A program made the position numbers and the translations under genes. From the NCBI GenBank assembly GCA_015067465.1, contig SVMK01000003.1, positions 1 through 62,975 on the forward strand: DNA of 62,975 nucleotides, read 5' to 3'. This stretch comes from Oscillospiraceae bacterium. Its GTDB lineage: Bacteria; Bacillota; Clostridia; Oscillospirales; Oscillospiraceae. Each line of letters starts with the position of its first letter. Position 1 is the first letter of the stretch. The notes under the pieces are model-generated. The model had not been told where the DNA came from, made no database searches, and was given only the letters and a program-made list of their open reading frames with translations. This document shows, piece by piece, positions 49,711 to 59,500 of this stretch.

Positions 49711-50403
49711 TCATGCCTCCTTCGCCGCAGGATACTCGTTGCACAGCAAACGATACGGCGGTTCGTCCTCTTCAATGGCGGGAAAACGTCCCACCGGCGG
49801 GTTAAAGCGGTTGTCGGTGTTGTCGTCGTTGCACTGGCTCACTTCGCCAAGCAGCACCGCACCCGTTCCGGGCTCCACCTCAAAGTCGTGATAAAGCAGC
49901 GGCTCGATCGTGATGCTCTGTCCCGGCCGCAGCGCCACCTGCGCGCCGGCCTGCACAACCTTCTCACATCCGTCCACATGCACACGCACGGTGCTCTCGC
50001 GGTCGATGCTCTCATCGGGCAGGGAGTTGAACACGCGAATCAGCACCGTTCCGCCGCCGCGATTAATGATATCCTCCATCTTGCTCCAGTGGAAATGCAT
50101 GGGAGAATACTGCCCTTCGCGCAGATAAAGCAGCTTTTCCGCGTAGGTTTTTGGATAGCGTTCGCGCTGTTTGAGGTTGCCGTTTCGCAGCGTGATGAGC
50201 GAAAAGCCCAGCTTTTCAAATTCATCCTGTCCGTAGTCGGTAATATCCCAGCCGAGCATATTATCGCGAACTTCGTCGTATTCGTGGCCTTTTTCTCGCC
50301 ATTGTTCCGGTGTAAAGCCGCAAAATTCCGGCAACGGAAAGCGGCATTCCTCCAGCATTTTTTCCATTTCGCGCAAAGCGGCGTTGATTTCACTTCGTTT
50401 CAT
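49711..50403 (-). CDS. D-lyxose/D-mannose isomerase (cupin family)
   Basis: The 230-aa protein matches the D-lyxose isomerase family in length and motifs: EKLLYLREGQYSPMHFHWSK and MEDIINRGGGTVLIRVF supply the metal-binding His, Lys and Glu of the cupin. LLYHDFEVEPGTG and EVSQCNDDNTDNRF also match. These enzymes interconvert D-lyxose/D-xylulose and D-mannose/D-fructose with Mn(II). GGAGG lies upstream of the ATG. It is placed between the ROK protein and PfkB kinase genes, so it probably feeds a ketose to the kinase. Confidence 0.88.
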   Translation of the reverse strand: MKRSEINAALREMEKMLEECRFPLPEFCGFTPEQWREKGHEYDEVRDNMLGWDITDYGQDEFEKLGFSLITLRNGNLKQRERYPKTYAEKLLYLREGQYSPMHFHWSKMEDIINRGGGTVLIRVFNSLPDESIDRESTVRVHVDGCEKVVQAGAQVALRPGQSITIEPLLYHDFEVEPGTGAVLLGEVSQCNDDNTDNRFNPPVGRFPAIEEDEPPYRLLCNEYPAAKEA

Positions 50404-50407
50404 CGGG

Positions 50408-52027
50408 TCAATCCTCCATCAATGCAAAATAAATTGCGCCGACCGCCTGCGCATAGTGGGCAACTGCGGCGCTGCCGCGCTGCGCCAGCTGGCGCATCAG
50501 CCCGGAGCAGGCCAGCGTTTCATCGGCAGCTTCCAAATGCAGCTGCGGCATGATCTCCGCGCAACCTTCGCGCAGCAGCGCAAAGCAGCGTGCATGGCGC
50601 ACAACGCGCCCGAACAAAAACCGCGTATCCGTTGCGGGGGAAAGATAAAAGCTCATCTCCCGGCTCACCTCGCCGAGGTTGCGGCCGATGCTGCGAAAAA
50701 CCTCTTCCGCAGCCGGATCGCCTGCCTGCGCGCTGCGCATCAGATGCTCCAGGCAGGCTTTTCTCATATCCTCCGGCTGCTCGCGCACACAGATTCCGCC
50801 GCTGTCCGTTTCAGTGCAAAAGCCATCCAGCAGCGCCGGCTTCAGCTTATACGCCAGGCGAAACGCAGCCGCCTGACCGAGGTAGCGCCGCGCGCCGCCC
50901 AGCCCGGAGTTTTCGTTTCGCACGCAGCGGAGGTCCGCCGTCGGCAGATCGCGGCTTCGGTAGCTGCCAAGGTCGAGCAGCATGTCGTAAAACTCTGTTG
51001 GCATCTCCGGAATGCTGCCGTCGGCATTCAGCCAGCCCGTGCCGAGGTCGGTACCGAGCGAATGAGCAACAACGCCCCTGCTCAGCTGCGCACCGCGCCC
51101 GCAGTGCGCCAGCTCCATCGCCGCAGAAAACGCCGCCATATGCCCGTCGTTCGTCATGCGAACCGGCGCCCCCGGGACGCACAAATCCGCCAAACGCGCC
51201 TGCAGCGCGCTGATGCGGGCAAACTCCGTTTCAAAATCGCGCGCAGCGTTGCCTCGCATGCCGTGCATTTTCGGCGTTTCGCCGCCGACAATGCGGTTGC
51301 GGATCACAACGTCGGGAAAGCTGACGCCCAGCGCATCCGGCCGCGTGCCGCCGCAGACTTCGGCAATCAGCGTCACGATCGGGTCGATAATCCCGTCGGC
51401 AGTCAAACTCAGTGCTGGATTCCAGTCAAATTCCCGCAGCTCCAGCAGCGCGCCGTTGCGGCTGAGCGCCAGCTTAATGTCCGTTCCGCCGATATCCACG
51501 CCGCAGAAAAGTCCCGCTTCCGCCCGCCGCGCCGCAGCGCAAAGCCGCTGCGACAGCGTGCCCTCTGCCGGCATCGACTCGGGTGCTGCCGCCGCAGGCG
51601 GAGGGCCGGACACAACCGTAAAGCGGAACGCCCCCTCGCCCAGCGCGCGGCAGATCCGGTTTGCAACGCTCACCGCTTTGCCGATGCCCCGGCGCGGCCC
51701 AGTGTTCACCTGAAAGCTGTCCGCAAGCCCTTCCAGCAGGGTGCGCAGAGCGTGCTCTGTCGGCGGCAGATAAAAGCACATCTCCCGTCCGCCGAGCGCT
51801 GCGAGCATGTTGAACACGCTCGCATTCAGGTATTCCTCAACGAACGCGCGCTCGGCGTCGCCGTTCCAGCGCGCCACTGGAATGACAAAGCGTCGCTTTC
51901 CGCCGCCGCAAAGGGTGAGTTCCGTTGTAACCGCTACCGCGTCCGGCATTGCGCCCCACGCGCTTCGCACATCCGGCAGCCACACCGGCTCGTCACGCTG
52001 CGCCTGCGCGATCCATTTCGCAATCAT
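50408..52027 (-). CDS. ROK-family protein with a long N-terminal extension
   Basis: The 539-aa protein contains an actin-like sugar kinase core beginning at about residue 185 with GVDIGGTDIKLALS. It also has VRMTNDGHMAAFSAAMELA (the catalytic-Asp ND motif) and LGTDLGTGWLNADG. About 180 residues precede the core; that region has no helix-turn-helix, so it is not a ROK repressor. The zinc motif CGCGGxGC of ROK kinases is absent. It may be a glucokinase-like enzyme of unusual type. AAGGAG upstream supports the ATG at 52027 over one at 52054. It is 4 nt from the isomerase gene. Confidence 0.75.
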   Translation of the reverse strand: MIAKWIAQAQRDEPVWLPDVRSAWGAMPDAVAVTTELTLCGGGKRRFVIPVARWNGDAERAFVEEYLNASVFNMLAALGGREMCFYLPPTEHALRTLLEGLADSFQVNTGPRRGIGKAVSVANRICRALGEGAFRFTVVSGPPPAAAAPESMPAEGTLSQRLCAAARRAEAGLFCGVDIGGTDIKLALSRNGALLELREFDWNPALSLTADGIIDPIVTLIAEVCGGTRPDALGVSFPDVVIRNRIVGGETPKMHGMRGNAARDFETEFARISALQARLADLCVPGAPVRMTNDGHMAAFSAAMELAHCGRGAQLSRGVVAHSLGTDLGTGWLNADGSIPEMPTEFYDMLLDLGSYRSRDLPTADLRCVRNENSGLGGARRYLGQAAAFRLAYKLKPALLDGFCTETDSGGICVREQPEDMRKACLEHLMRSAQAGDPAAEEVFRSIGRNLGEVSREMSFYLSPATDTRFLFGRVVRHARCFALLREGCAEIMPQLHLEAADETLACSGLMRQLAQRGSAAVAHYAQAVGAIYFALMED

Positions 52028-52054
52028 GTGTTTTTTCAGCTCCTTTTCCTGCAA

Positions 52055-52084
52055 AAAGCGGGCCGGGCTTTGCCGGCCCGCTTT
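52055..52084 (-). terminator. Terminator between ABC transporter and sugar-metabolism genes
   Basis: AAAGCGGGCCGG (52055-52066) pairs with CCGGCCCGCTTT (52073-52084). A T run on the minus strand (52057-52053) follows the ABC ATPase gene by 15 nt, so the ROK-isomerase-kinase genes depend on readthrough or an unseen promoter. Confidence 0.85.
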
Positions 52085-52099
52085 CGGGCAATATGTTGA

Positions 52100-53176
52100 T
52101 TACAGAATGTGCACCGCGTTGGGCTGATACGCAAGGAAGCAGTTCTCGCCAACGGCGTAGATGCGTCTGTTTTTGGGGTCATACTCCGTCAGCTTCACAA
52201 GCGTATCGCCAACCATAACGTGATAGTTCTGGTAAGAGCCCATGAAGCGGCTGAGCACAACCTTGCAGGGCAGGCCGCCCTCGTCGGAGAGCACTGCGCT
52301 TTCCGGACGCAGCACAACCGTGTATTCCTTGCCGGGTTCCATTCCTTCGCGGCCAAGCACGCGCGACGGCGTTCCTTCAATATTGAGCGTGACATACTCG
52401 CCGTCGGCATCCGTCATCGTGCCCTTGAGGAAGTTGGCCTCGCCGATAAAGTCGGCGACAAACTCGTTTTTGGGATGGTAATAGATTTCTTCGGGCGTGC
52501 CCATCTGCTCCACAACACCCTTGCTCATAATGATGATCTTGTCCGACAGCGCCATCGCCTCGGACTGGTCATGCGTGACGTATACAGCCGTGATGCCGAC
52601 TTCCTGCTGGATACGTCGGATCTCGGTGCGCATGGAAACGCGCAGCTTCGCATCCAGGTTGGACAGCGGCTCGTCAAACAGCAGCACGCTCGGCTCAATC
52701 ACCAGCGCACGCGCCAGTGCAACGCGCTGCTGCTGACCGCCGGAGAGCTGGTTTGTCATGCGGCTTTCCATGCCGGTCAGCTCAACCAGATCGAGAATGT
52801 GCATCACGCGGCGATGAATCTCATCTTTCGGCACCTTGCGAAGCTTCAGGCCGTAAGCCACGTTGTCAAACACATTGTAGTGCGGCAGCAGTGCATAGCT
52901 CTGAAACACCATGGCCGTGTCGCGCTTGTTGGGCGTCAGCGCATTGATCGCCTCATCGCCAAGGTAGATCTCGCCCTCGTCCGGACTTTCAAAACCCGCG
53001 ATCATGCGCAGCGTTGTGGTTTTGCCGCAGCCGGACGGACCAAGCAGCGTAACAAAAGTGCCCGGCTCGATGGTCAGGGAGGTGTCATGGACGGCGTAAA
53101 AATCCTTGCCGGTTTTGGGATCCTGATAGATCTTGGAAATATGGTCAAGGCGAATGCCTTTTTTGATCTTTTCCAT
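52100..53176 (-). CDS. ABC transporter ATP-binding protein (FbpC/AfuC/PotA type)
   Basis: The 358-aa ATPase has Walker A GPSGCGKTTTLRMI, the Q-loop, signature LSGGQQQRVALARAL, Walker B SVLLFDEPLSNLDA, the switch His (YVTHDQSEAMALSD), and a C-terminal TOBE domain (GMEPGKEYTVVLRPES). This is the MOI-type subfamily that serves iron, polyamine, phosphonate and sugar-phosphate importers. It starts 3 nt after the permease gene. Confidence 0.95.
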   Translation of the reverse strand: MEKIKKGIRLDHISKIYQDPKTGKDFYAVHDTSLTIEPGTFVTLLGPSGCGKTTTLRMIAGFESPDEGEIYLGDEAINALTPNKRDTAMVFQSYALLPHYNVFDNVAYGLKLRKVPKDEIHRRVMHILDLVELTGMESRMTNQLSGGQQQRVALARALVIEPSVLLFDEPLSNLDAKLRVSMRTEIRRIQQEVGITAVYVTHDQSEAMALSDKIIIMSKGVVEQMGTPEEIYYHPKNEFVADFIGEANFLKGTMTDADGEYVTLNIEGTPSRVLGREGMEPGKEYTVVLRPESAVLSDEGGLPCKVVLSRFMGSYQNYHVMVGDTLVKLTEYDPKNRRIYAVGENCFLAYQPNAVHIL

Positions 53177-53179
53177 TGC

Positions 53180-54889
53180 TTAGTCCTCCTTAATCTTCTT
53201 GCTGGTGCCAAAGCGGTTCATGAACAGATTCATCAGCAGCACCGCACCGTAGGTGATGACGATCAGAATCGTTGCAAACGCGCAGGCCAGCGAATACGAG
53301 CCTTTTTCCGCGAACTCATTGATCTGAACGGTGATGAGCAAAAATTGCGGCGTCACCAGAAGGATAATTGCGGAAATCGCGGTGATGCTTCGCACAAACG
53401 CCGTGACAAGGCCGCTCAGGAAGGAATCCTTGATCAGCGGCAGTGTTACGGTCATAAACACCTTGAAGCTGTCCGCACCCATGTCGTAGGCAGACTCTTC
53501 AATCGATTTGTCGATCTGCCGCAGGGCGGAGATGCCGCTGCGCGTGCCGGTCGGGAGCGAGCGCACCACAAAAACAATGATCAGAATCAGGCCCGTGCCG
53601 TAAAGTCCCTGCAAAACGCCGGAGTGGAACAGTCCGCCGGAAAATCCGCGAATGTAGCCAACGCCCAGAACCGTTCCGGGAACTGCCATTGCCAGCATGG
53701 AAACGGCCTCAATAAAGCCCTTGCTGCGGAACTTGCGCTTGACCACAAGATACGAAATGATCATGCTCAAAAGCGCCGTGATGGGCGCGCTGATCAGCGA
53801 GAGCAGGAACGAATCGCGGAACGCCTGGAAGCCGTGGTAGCGCGTGAAAATCAGCTTGAACCACTTGCCCGTCAGCGGGAAGAACTTGTAGCCCCAGGTG
53901 GGGAAAAACGCACCGATCGGCACGCAGATGTACATCATAATGACAAACAGGGCCGCAACGGCGCACAGGACGGTCAGCGGCGTTTTCACGCTTCTGTCCT
54001 CAATGAGCATACGTGCGCGGGAAGCCTTGCCGGTCAGGGTTGCGGCGGTTTTTGCCTCAAGGTAATATTTCTGCACCGCAAACATCAGCAGCGTGATGCA
54101 CAGCAGCACCACCGCCATCGCCGCCGCGCCGGCCTTGTCGTAAGCGCCGGTAATCTGCAGATAGATGGTGGTGGCCAGCGTATCGTACGATCCGCCGATG
54201 AGCATGGGGTTTGCAAAGTCCGCAATCGACTCAATAAACGTCACCAGAAACGCATTGCCCAAGCCGGGCAGCAGCAGCGGCAGCGTTACGTTGGAAAACA
54301 CCTTCCATCGGCTTGCGCCCATATCGCGTGCGGCCTCCTCCAGCGAGGGGTCGATGTTTTTCAGCAAGCCCTTGAGCATCATATAGCACACGGGGAAAAA
54401 CGTAAGCGTTTGCACAACAACAATGCCCCAGTAGCCGTAAACGCTGTTGTCGTAAATGCCGAGCAGAAAGCGCGTGATGATACCGGCTTTGCCAAACAGC
54501 ATGATCATGCTCAGCGACAGCACAAAAGGCGGCGAAACCACGGGCAGCATGGAAACAACCTTGAACAGGCCGCCCACAAATTTGCCCACGCGGACATACA
54601 CCTCAACATAGGCAAACAGCAGACCGATCAAAGCGGACAGCACGCCAACCAGCACGCCGACTTTCAGCGTGTTGGTGATGGCGCGGGTGAACGTGGGCAT
54701 CTGAAAGATACGCTTGAACACGCCGAACGACAGCCCGCCGTCGCCAACGAAACTATCCACCAGCAGAATGGCCAGCGGGTAGAGAATAAACAAAGTTAAA
54801 AAAGCAATCAGAACAACAATGGTGGTGACCATCACCGGATCGGCAAGCAGCTTCTTGCGGTCCAGCATTGCACCCTGGGAACGAGCCAT
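53180..54889 (-). CDS. ABC transporter permease, two fused domains (FbpB/AfuB type)
   Basis: The 569-aa protein has about 12 membrane helices and two EAA loops, LEEAARDMGASRWKVFSNVTLPLLLPGL (visible as EEAARDMGASRWKVF) and EESAYDMGADSFKVFMTVTL, one in each half. A fused double permease is the FbpB/AfuB arrangement. GGAGTG precedes the ATG. The binding-protein gene upstream is separated by 139 nt that contain a terminator-like hairpin. Confidence 0.94.
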   Translation of the reverse strand: MARSQGAMLDRKKLLADPVMVTTIVVLIAFLTLFILYPLAILLVDSFVGDGGLSFGVFKRIFQMPTFTRAITNTLKVGVLVGVLSALIGLLFAYVEVYVRVGKFVGGLFKVVSMLPVVSPPFVLSLSMIMLFGKAGIITRFLLGIYDNSVYGYWGIVVVQTLTFFPVCYMMLKGLLKNIDPSLEEAARDMGASRWKVFSNVTLPLLLPGLGNAFLVTFIESIADFANPMLIGGSYDTLATTIYLQITGAYDKAGAAAMAVVLLCITLLMFAVQKYYLEAKTAATLTGKASRARMLIEDRSVKTPLTVLCAVAALFVIMMYICVPIGAFFPTWGYKFFPLTGKWFKLIFTRYHGFQAFRDSFLLSLISAPITALLSMIISYLVVKRKFRSKGFIEAVSMLAMAVPGTVLGVGYIRGFSGGLFHSGVLQGLYGTGLILIIVFVVRSLPTGTRSGISALRQIDKSIEESAYDMGADSFKVFMTVTLPLIKDSFLSGLVTAFVRSITAISAIILLVTPQFLLITVQINEFAEKGSYSLACAFATILIVITYGAVLLMNLFMNRFGTSKKIKED

Positions 54890-54967
54890 AAGCGCTTCAC
54901 TCCTTCTCGTTATCGGGAATGGGAAACAAACGCGGGGATTTCAAGCAGGGGAATATGTGCGAAAAAA

Positions 54968-54993
54968 GGGAAGGCGGCGGCAGCCGCCTTCCC
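54968..54993 (-). terminator. Intra-operon terminator between binding protein and permease genes
   Basis: GGGAAGGCGGC (54968-54978) and GCCGCCTTCCC (54983-54993) form a perfect 11-bp stem with loop GGCA. On the minus strand it is followed by TTTTTT. Partial readthrough here would make more binding protein than permease. Confidence 0.85.
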
Positions 54994-55028
54994 GAAGTGC
55001 CATAGTCAGTTTTCGGTAGGTGTCAGAA

Positions 55029-56228
55029 TCACTCGATCTGGAAGCGGCTGGTGTCGCCGGTGTTGGCGCCGGCAGAAGCCAGAGCGGTCATAACTTCCTG
55101 GATATAAGTGCCGATGTTCTTGGTTGCATCCTCGAAGTCATAGTCCATGACGTTGTTGGGATCCAGACCAAAGTCGTAAGCAGCCTGCGGCTGGGTTGCA
55201 TTGTCCAGAACCAGGAACTGGTAGGAGCCGTTGTTGGCAGCCAGATTCACGCAGTCGGGAGAGAGCGCGTACTCGATCCACAGCTTTGCGGCAGCGGTGT
55301 TCTTCGCACCCTTGAAGATGGCGGTTGCGCCGATCTCGCAGGAAGTGCCGCTGGAGGGGATCACCAGCTCGATGTTGTCGTAGCCGTTGTCCAGAATCTG
55401 GGTGATGCCGTCATGCAGGAAGCCGATGCCGATGACGCATTCGCCGGTGCCGACGTTCTTGCTCGGGCCGGAGCCGGACTTGGTGTAAACTTCAACGTTC
55501 TTGTCCAGGTTCACGAGATAGTCGATGCCTTCGTCGTGACCGTACTTCTGGATCATGGTGTTGATGACGAGCTTTGCAGTGCCGGCAGTGTTGTAGTTGG
55601 ACAGCCAGACCAGGCCCTGATACTCTTCCTTCAGCAGGTCGGGCCAATCCTTGGGAGTTTCCAGACCCATGCGCTCGAGCTCGGCTGCGTTGACCATGAA
55701 GCCAAGGATACCGGTGTAGATGCCGTACCAAAGGTTGTCGGCATGCTTGTAGTTGGCCTTGGAGATGTGGGAAGCATGAACAGCGTCATAAGCTTCCAGC
55801 AGGCCTTCTGCCGCGCAGACGTTGTAGGGGTCGGTCGTGCCGCCGAACCAAACGTCGGCAGAGGGGTTGCCGTTTTCTTCTTCGATCTTGGCCTGAACTT
55901 CGCCGGTGGACAGGCGCTGATATTCCACCTCGATGTCAAACAGCTTCTCGAAGTTTTCGCAGGCAGCCGCCAGATACTCTTCTTCGCAGGAGCCGTAAAC
56001 AACCAGCTTGCCCTCGGCCTGTGCAGCAGCGATCAGGTCTTCCAGACCTTCAAAGCCGGCAGGCGCGGTAACTGCGGGAGCAGCGGGCTCAGCAGGGGCG
56101 GCGGGAGCTGCAGGTGCAGCAGGTGCAGCAGGTGCGGCAGGAGCTGCGGGGGTTTCGGTCTTGCCGCCGCAAGCAGCAAGAGAAAGAACCATCATCACAG
56201 CCAGCAAGAGTGCCAGAATTCTTTTCAT
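55029..56228 (-). CDS. ABC transporter substrate-binding lipoprotein (FbpA/AfuA type)
   Basis: The 399-aa protein has a lipobox LSLAAC (Cys at about 20) and an Ala/Pro linker of about 35 residues. The class-II periplasmic-binding fold reads LVVYGSCEEEYLAAACENFE, GEVQAKIEEENGNPSADVWF, GILGFMVNAAELERMG and TSCEIGATAIFKGAKN. This is the FbpA/AfuA family, whose members bind ferric ion, sugar phosphates or phosphonates. I do not see the paired Tyr ligands of ferric-binding proteins, and the neighbours are sugar enzymes, so a sugar (phosphate) ligand is favoured. It is the first gene after a consensus promoter. Confidence 0.9.
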   Translation of the reverse strand: MKRILALLLAVMMVLSLAACGGKTETPAAPAAPAAPAAPAAPAAPAEPAAPAVTAPAGFEGLEDLIAAAQAEGKLVVYGSCEEEYLAAACENFEKLFDIEVEYQRLSTGEVQAKIEEENGNPSADVWFGGTTDPYNVCAAEGLLEAYDAVHASHISKANYKHADNLWYGIYTGILGFMVNAAELERMGLETPKDWPDLLKEEYQGLVWLSNYNTAGTAKLVINTMIQKYGHDEGIDYLVNLDKNVEVYTKSGSGPSKNVGTGECVIGIGFLHDGITQILDNGYDNIELVIPSSGTSCEIGATAIFKGAKNTAAAKLWIEYALSPDCVNLAANNGSYQFLVLDNATQPQAAYDFGLDPNNVMDYDFEDATKNIGTYIQEVMTALASAGANTGDTSRFQIE

Positions 56229-56296
56229 TTGTTGTTATCCTCCATTCATTATAATCCGGTTTCTGCCGCGCTTCGCGGCATTTCCCGAACGGCAAT

Positions 56297-56325
56297 ATTA
56301 TATATGCGCATATGCAATCTGTCAA
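56297..56325 (-). promoter_or_regulatory. Consensus promoter of the ABC transporter operon
   Basis: On the minus strand TTGACA (56325-56320), exactly 17 nt and TATAAT (56302-56297) lie 69 nt before the binding-protein gene. The spacer contains the palindrome ATATGCGCATAT (56302-56313), a likely operator. Confidence 0.88.
56302..56313. promoter_or_regulatory. 12-bp palindrome inside the ABC promoter spacer
   Basis: ATATGCGCATAT is self-complementary and abuts the -10, so a regulator bound here would compete with RNA polymerase. Confidence 0.5.
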
Positions 56326-56460
56326 CAACAGAAAGACATTCATCGGGATTTTTATGTGATTTTCGCCTAAATATAGCACTCTTGGCACACGTTTGTCCGT
56401 GTTCGGCGTACATCCGCATTTGTTCCGAAGGCCTTTTCTCCTGTCGCGACGCATAAAAAT

Positions 56461-56492
56461 GCATCCCGGCAAGCTTCCGTTTGCCGGGATGC
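56461..56492 (-). terminator. Terminator of the hybrid kinase gene
   Basis: GCATCCCGGCAA (56461-56472) pairs with TTGCCGGGATGC (56481-56492), and the minus strand continues into TTTTTATG. It lies 26 nt after the kinase stop. Confidence 0.88.
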
Positions 56493-56517
56493 TGGAGTGG
56501 GATTTGAATTGCGGTGT

Positions 56518-59500
56518 TCAGACAAAATGCCGCAGCGTTCGCTTCAGTACATCCACACTGATCGGCTTTGCAAGGTGGGCATCCATGCCGGCAGCCAGCG
56601 CGGCACGCCGATCTTCCTCAAAGGCGTTTGCCGTCATTGCAATGATCGGAATCTCGGACAGTCCAATGTCCGGAAGGGCGCGGATTGCCTTCGTTGCGGC
56701 ATAGCCGTTCATCACGGGCATCTGCACGTCCATCAGCACAATGTCGTAAGTGCCGGGCGGGTTTTGGCTGATCTTCTCCACCGCAATCTCGCCGTTTTCC
56801 GCCGTATCGACAACAAACTCGCTGTCGGTCAGGATTTCAACGGCAATCTCGCGGTTCATCTCATTATCCTCAACGAGCAAAATGCGCTTGCCATTGAAAC
56901 ATTCGTTCCGAACCGGCGCTTCTTCGCGCACCTTCGATCTGCCGAAGCTTGTGCACAGCACGCGGCGAAGGTCGGAGGGGAATATCGGCTGACTGATCAC
57001 GCTGGCGATGACCGCCTGCGGGCTCACTTCAATCCAGGCCTCGGTCGGCTTGAGGAGAATAACGCGCGCATCGGTGCCGGCAACGCGGCGAATCCCCTCT
57101 GCGGTGGCAACGCCGTTCATTTCCGTCATTTCGTTGCCGATAAAATAAACGCCGTACATATCGCCCGCCTGAACCGCGTCCTCCGTGCGAAGCACGGCCT
57201 CTTTGCCGGAAACGCACCATTCCGCACGCAGACCCAGATCGCGCAGCATCTTGCAAACGCAGCGGCAGATATCCGTGTTGGAATTGACAACCAGCGCACG
57301 CAATCCTTCGAATTCGGACATATCCGCAAATTCTTCCGGCTCGGGCGTATTGCAGATTTTGAATTCGAACGTCACGATCACTTCCGTGCCGACATTCTCA
57401 TGGCTTCTGACCTCAATGTTGCCGCCCATCATATCAACAAGCGTTTTTGTGATCGCCATACCAAGGCCGGTACCCTGAACGCTGTTCACCGTTTCGCTCT
57501 GCGCGCGGGCAAAGGGTTCGAAAATCGTGCTGAGGAATGTTTCGCTCATGCCGATGCCGTTGTCGCGCACGCTGAACTCATACGTGCCGTAGCCGGAACG
57601 GGAAACTTTCTTTTCCGTAACAAGCAGCGTTACCGTGCCGTTTTCGTTGGTGTATTTGATGGCGTTGCTCATCAGATTGAGCAAAATCTGATTCAGACGC
57701 AGCTTATCGCAGATAATGTGCTCATCGTAAACGTCCACGGCGTCCACCAGCAAATCGATCTGCTTTGCACGCGCATTCGCCTGCACAATGCTCCGCAGCC
57801 CCCGCACAATTTCAGAAAGGCTCTCTTCCTTTTCTTCCAGATTCATCTTTCCGGACTCAATGCGGCTCATATCCAGAACATCGTTGATCAGCGACAGCAG
57901 ATGGTCGGACGACTGAGAGATTTTTGCAACGTAATCCTCAACCTGCTCACGGTTGTCGATATGCTTTGAAATCAATCCCGTAAATCCGATAATCGCATTC
58001 ATCGGCGTTCGGATATCGTGCGACATGTTGTTCAGGAACACGGTTTTGGCCTTGGATGCCGCATTCGCCATCTGCAGCGCCTGCTCCAGTGCTTCCTGCT
58101 GCTGCTCAAGCACACGCTTTTGCTCCGCGATCTTGGCATCCAGCTCGATCTTCTGCGCGGTTTCCTTATCAATCGGCATAAACGTCAGCACAAAGCTGAC
58201 CGCCACACCGCCAACGCGCTCCAGCACAACCAGCGCGGTTCTGCGCCATTCGCCGGAGATCGAGCGATAGGAATATTCGCGGCGGTCGTCGTCCGCGAGA
58301 TATTTCTGCACAAACGAAATATCCGCCATCCGTTCCCAGAATTCGCGATATTCCGGCATCACGTTTTTGCTGAGATCGCGCAGACGCTCGCTGTAAGAGC
58401 TGGTGCCGCGGCGCTTGCCGGTGTCATCGCTCTGCAGCCATTTCAGTGTGCGGATAATGTCGCTTTCCAGATTGACAAAATACAGGCCGATATAGTCCTC
58501 ATACAGCTTGCTGTCAACATAGCGCTTGAGGATTTCCTCGTCCTTGTTTGCAAAGCCGAGGGCAACGGCTTTCGGTTCGTCAAATTCGCCGCCCACCTTG
58601 ACAAACTTCATCTCGCAAAAACGCGTGTGATTCTTGTCTTCGCTGCGATAGGTGGTGATAAACGCCTTTTGCCGCGCAAGCTGGCGGCGGATATTGTAAA
58701 CAGAACCGGCGCGCAGCATGTCCGCCTTATCCGCCTCGCAGACAAGTTCGTCAACATACATGCGGAATGCATCGGAATAGCTGATGCCGCTGACCAGCGT
58801 CTGTCCGAAACGCGACTGCTTGTCCGCATTCATGCTGTAAGGCGTCATCTCTTCCGTGTCGAGGTCAATGTAGTAAACCGAGGAATATTCCGACGCAAGA
58901 ATATCAATGATCTCAAGGTTGCGTTCCAAAACTTCCTTGGTTTTCATCTGGGCGCGCATCTCGTCATCCACGCTGTGGAAGCCCGCAACCAGCTGAAACG
59001 GCTCCGCATCCGTCATCACAAACTTGATCTGCCAGTATTCCGTAACGCCGTCAATGAAGTTTCTGTAATTCACGGTGTAAGCCGGCGCTTTTTTCAGTTC
59101 GTTCAGGATGCGGTCTTTTCTGGTGGCGGCGTAAAACTGCTCGCAATCATCCGGGTGAACAATCCCCTCTTCCAGGCACTGCATGCGGTCGATAAAGTTT
59201 GTGATTTTGTTCCAGCCGCGCAGGTAGGGCAGCTTGCTCTCGTCAAGGCGGTAAACCTGGTCTTCCATGGTGTGCGGATTTATGCAGCACACCAGCGTGA
59301 AATCGTTGGTCAGACCGCGGATAATCGCCTGCCGCTCCATGTCGATTTTATACTGCCGGTCGATCTCCGTGAAGCCGACGGCAATATTCACGGGCGGCTC
59401 ATCCACATCCTCGGCTTTCGCAATCGTCATTTCCGTATATTGATATTCGCCGTCGTAGTTGCGGCGGAAGATGATCGACTCGCGCTTTTTGTGCATCAGC

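Noticed and set aside
50408-52027. ROK-family transcriptional repressor
   Set aside because: The N-terminal region has no helix-turn-helix pattern.
52109-54799. An 896-codon plus-strand open frame
   Set aside because: It is antisense to the ABC ATPase and permease genes and rich in His/Gln/Arg runs; a mirror frame.
52100-56228. Ferric iron importer FbpABC
   Set aside because: Neighbours are sugar enzymes and no DtxR-like box of the kind seen at feo occurs at the promoter.
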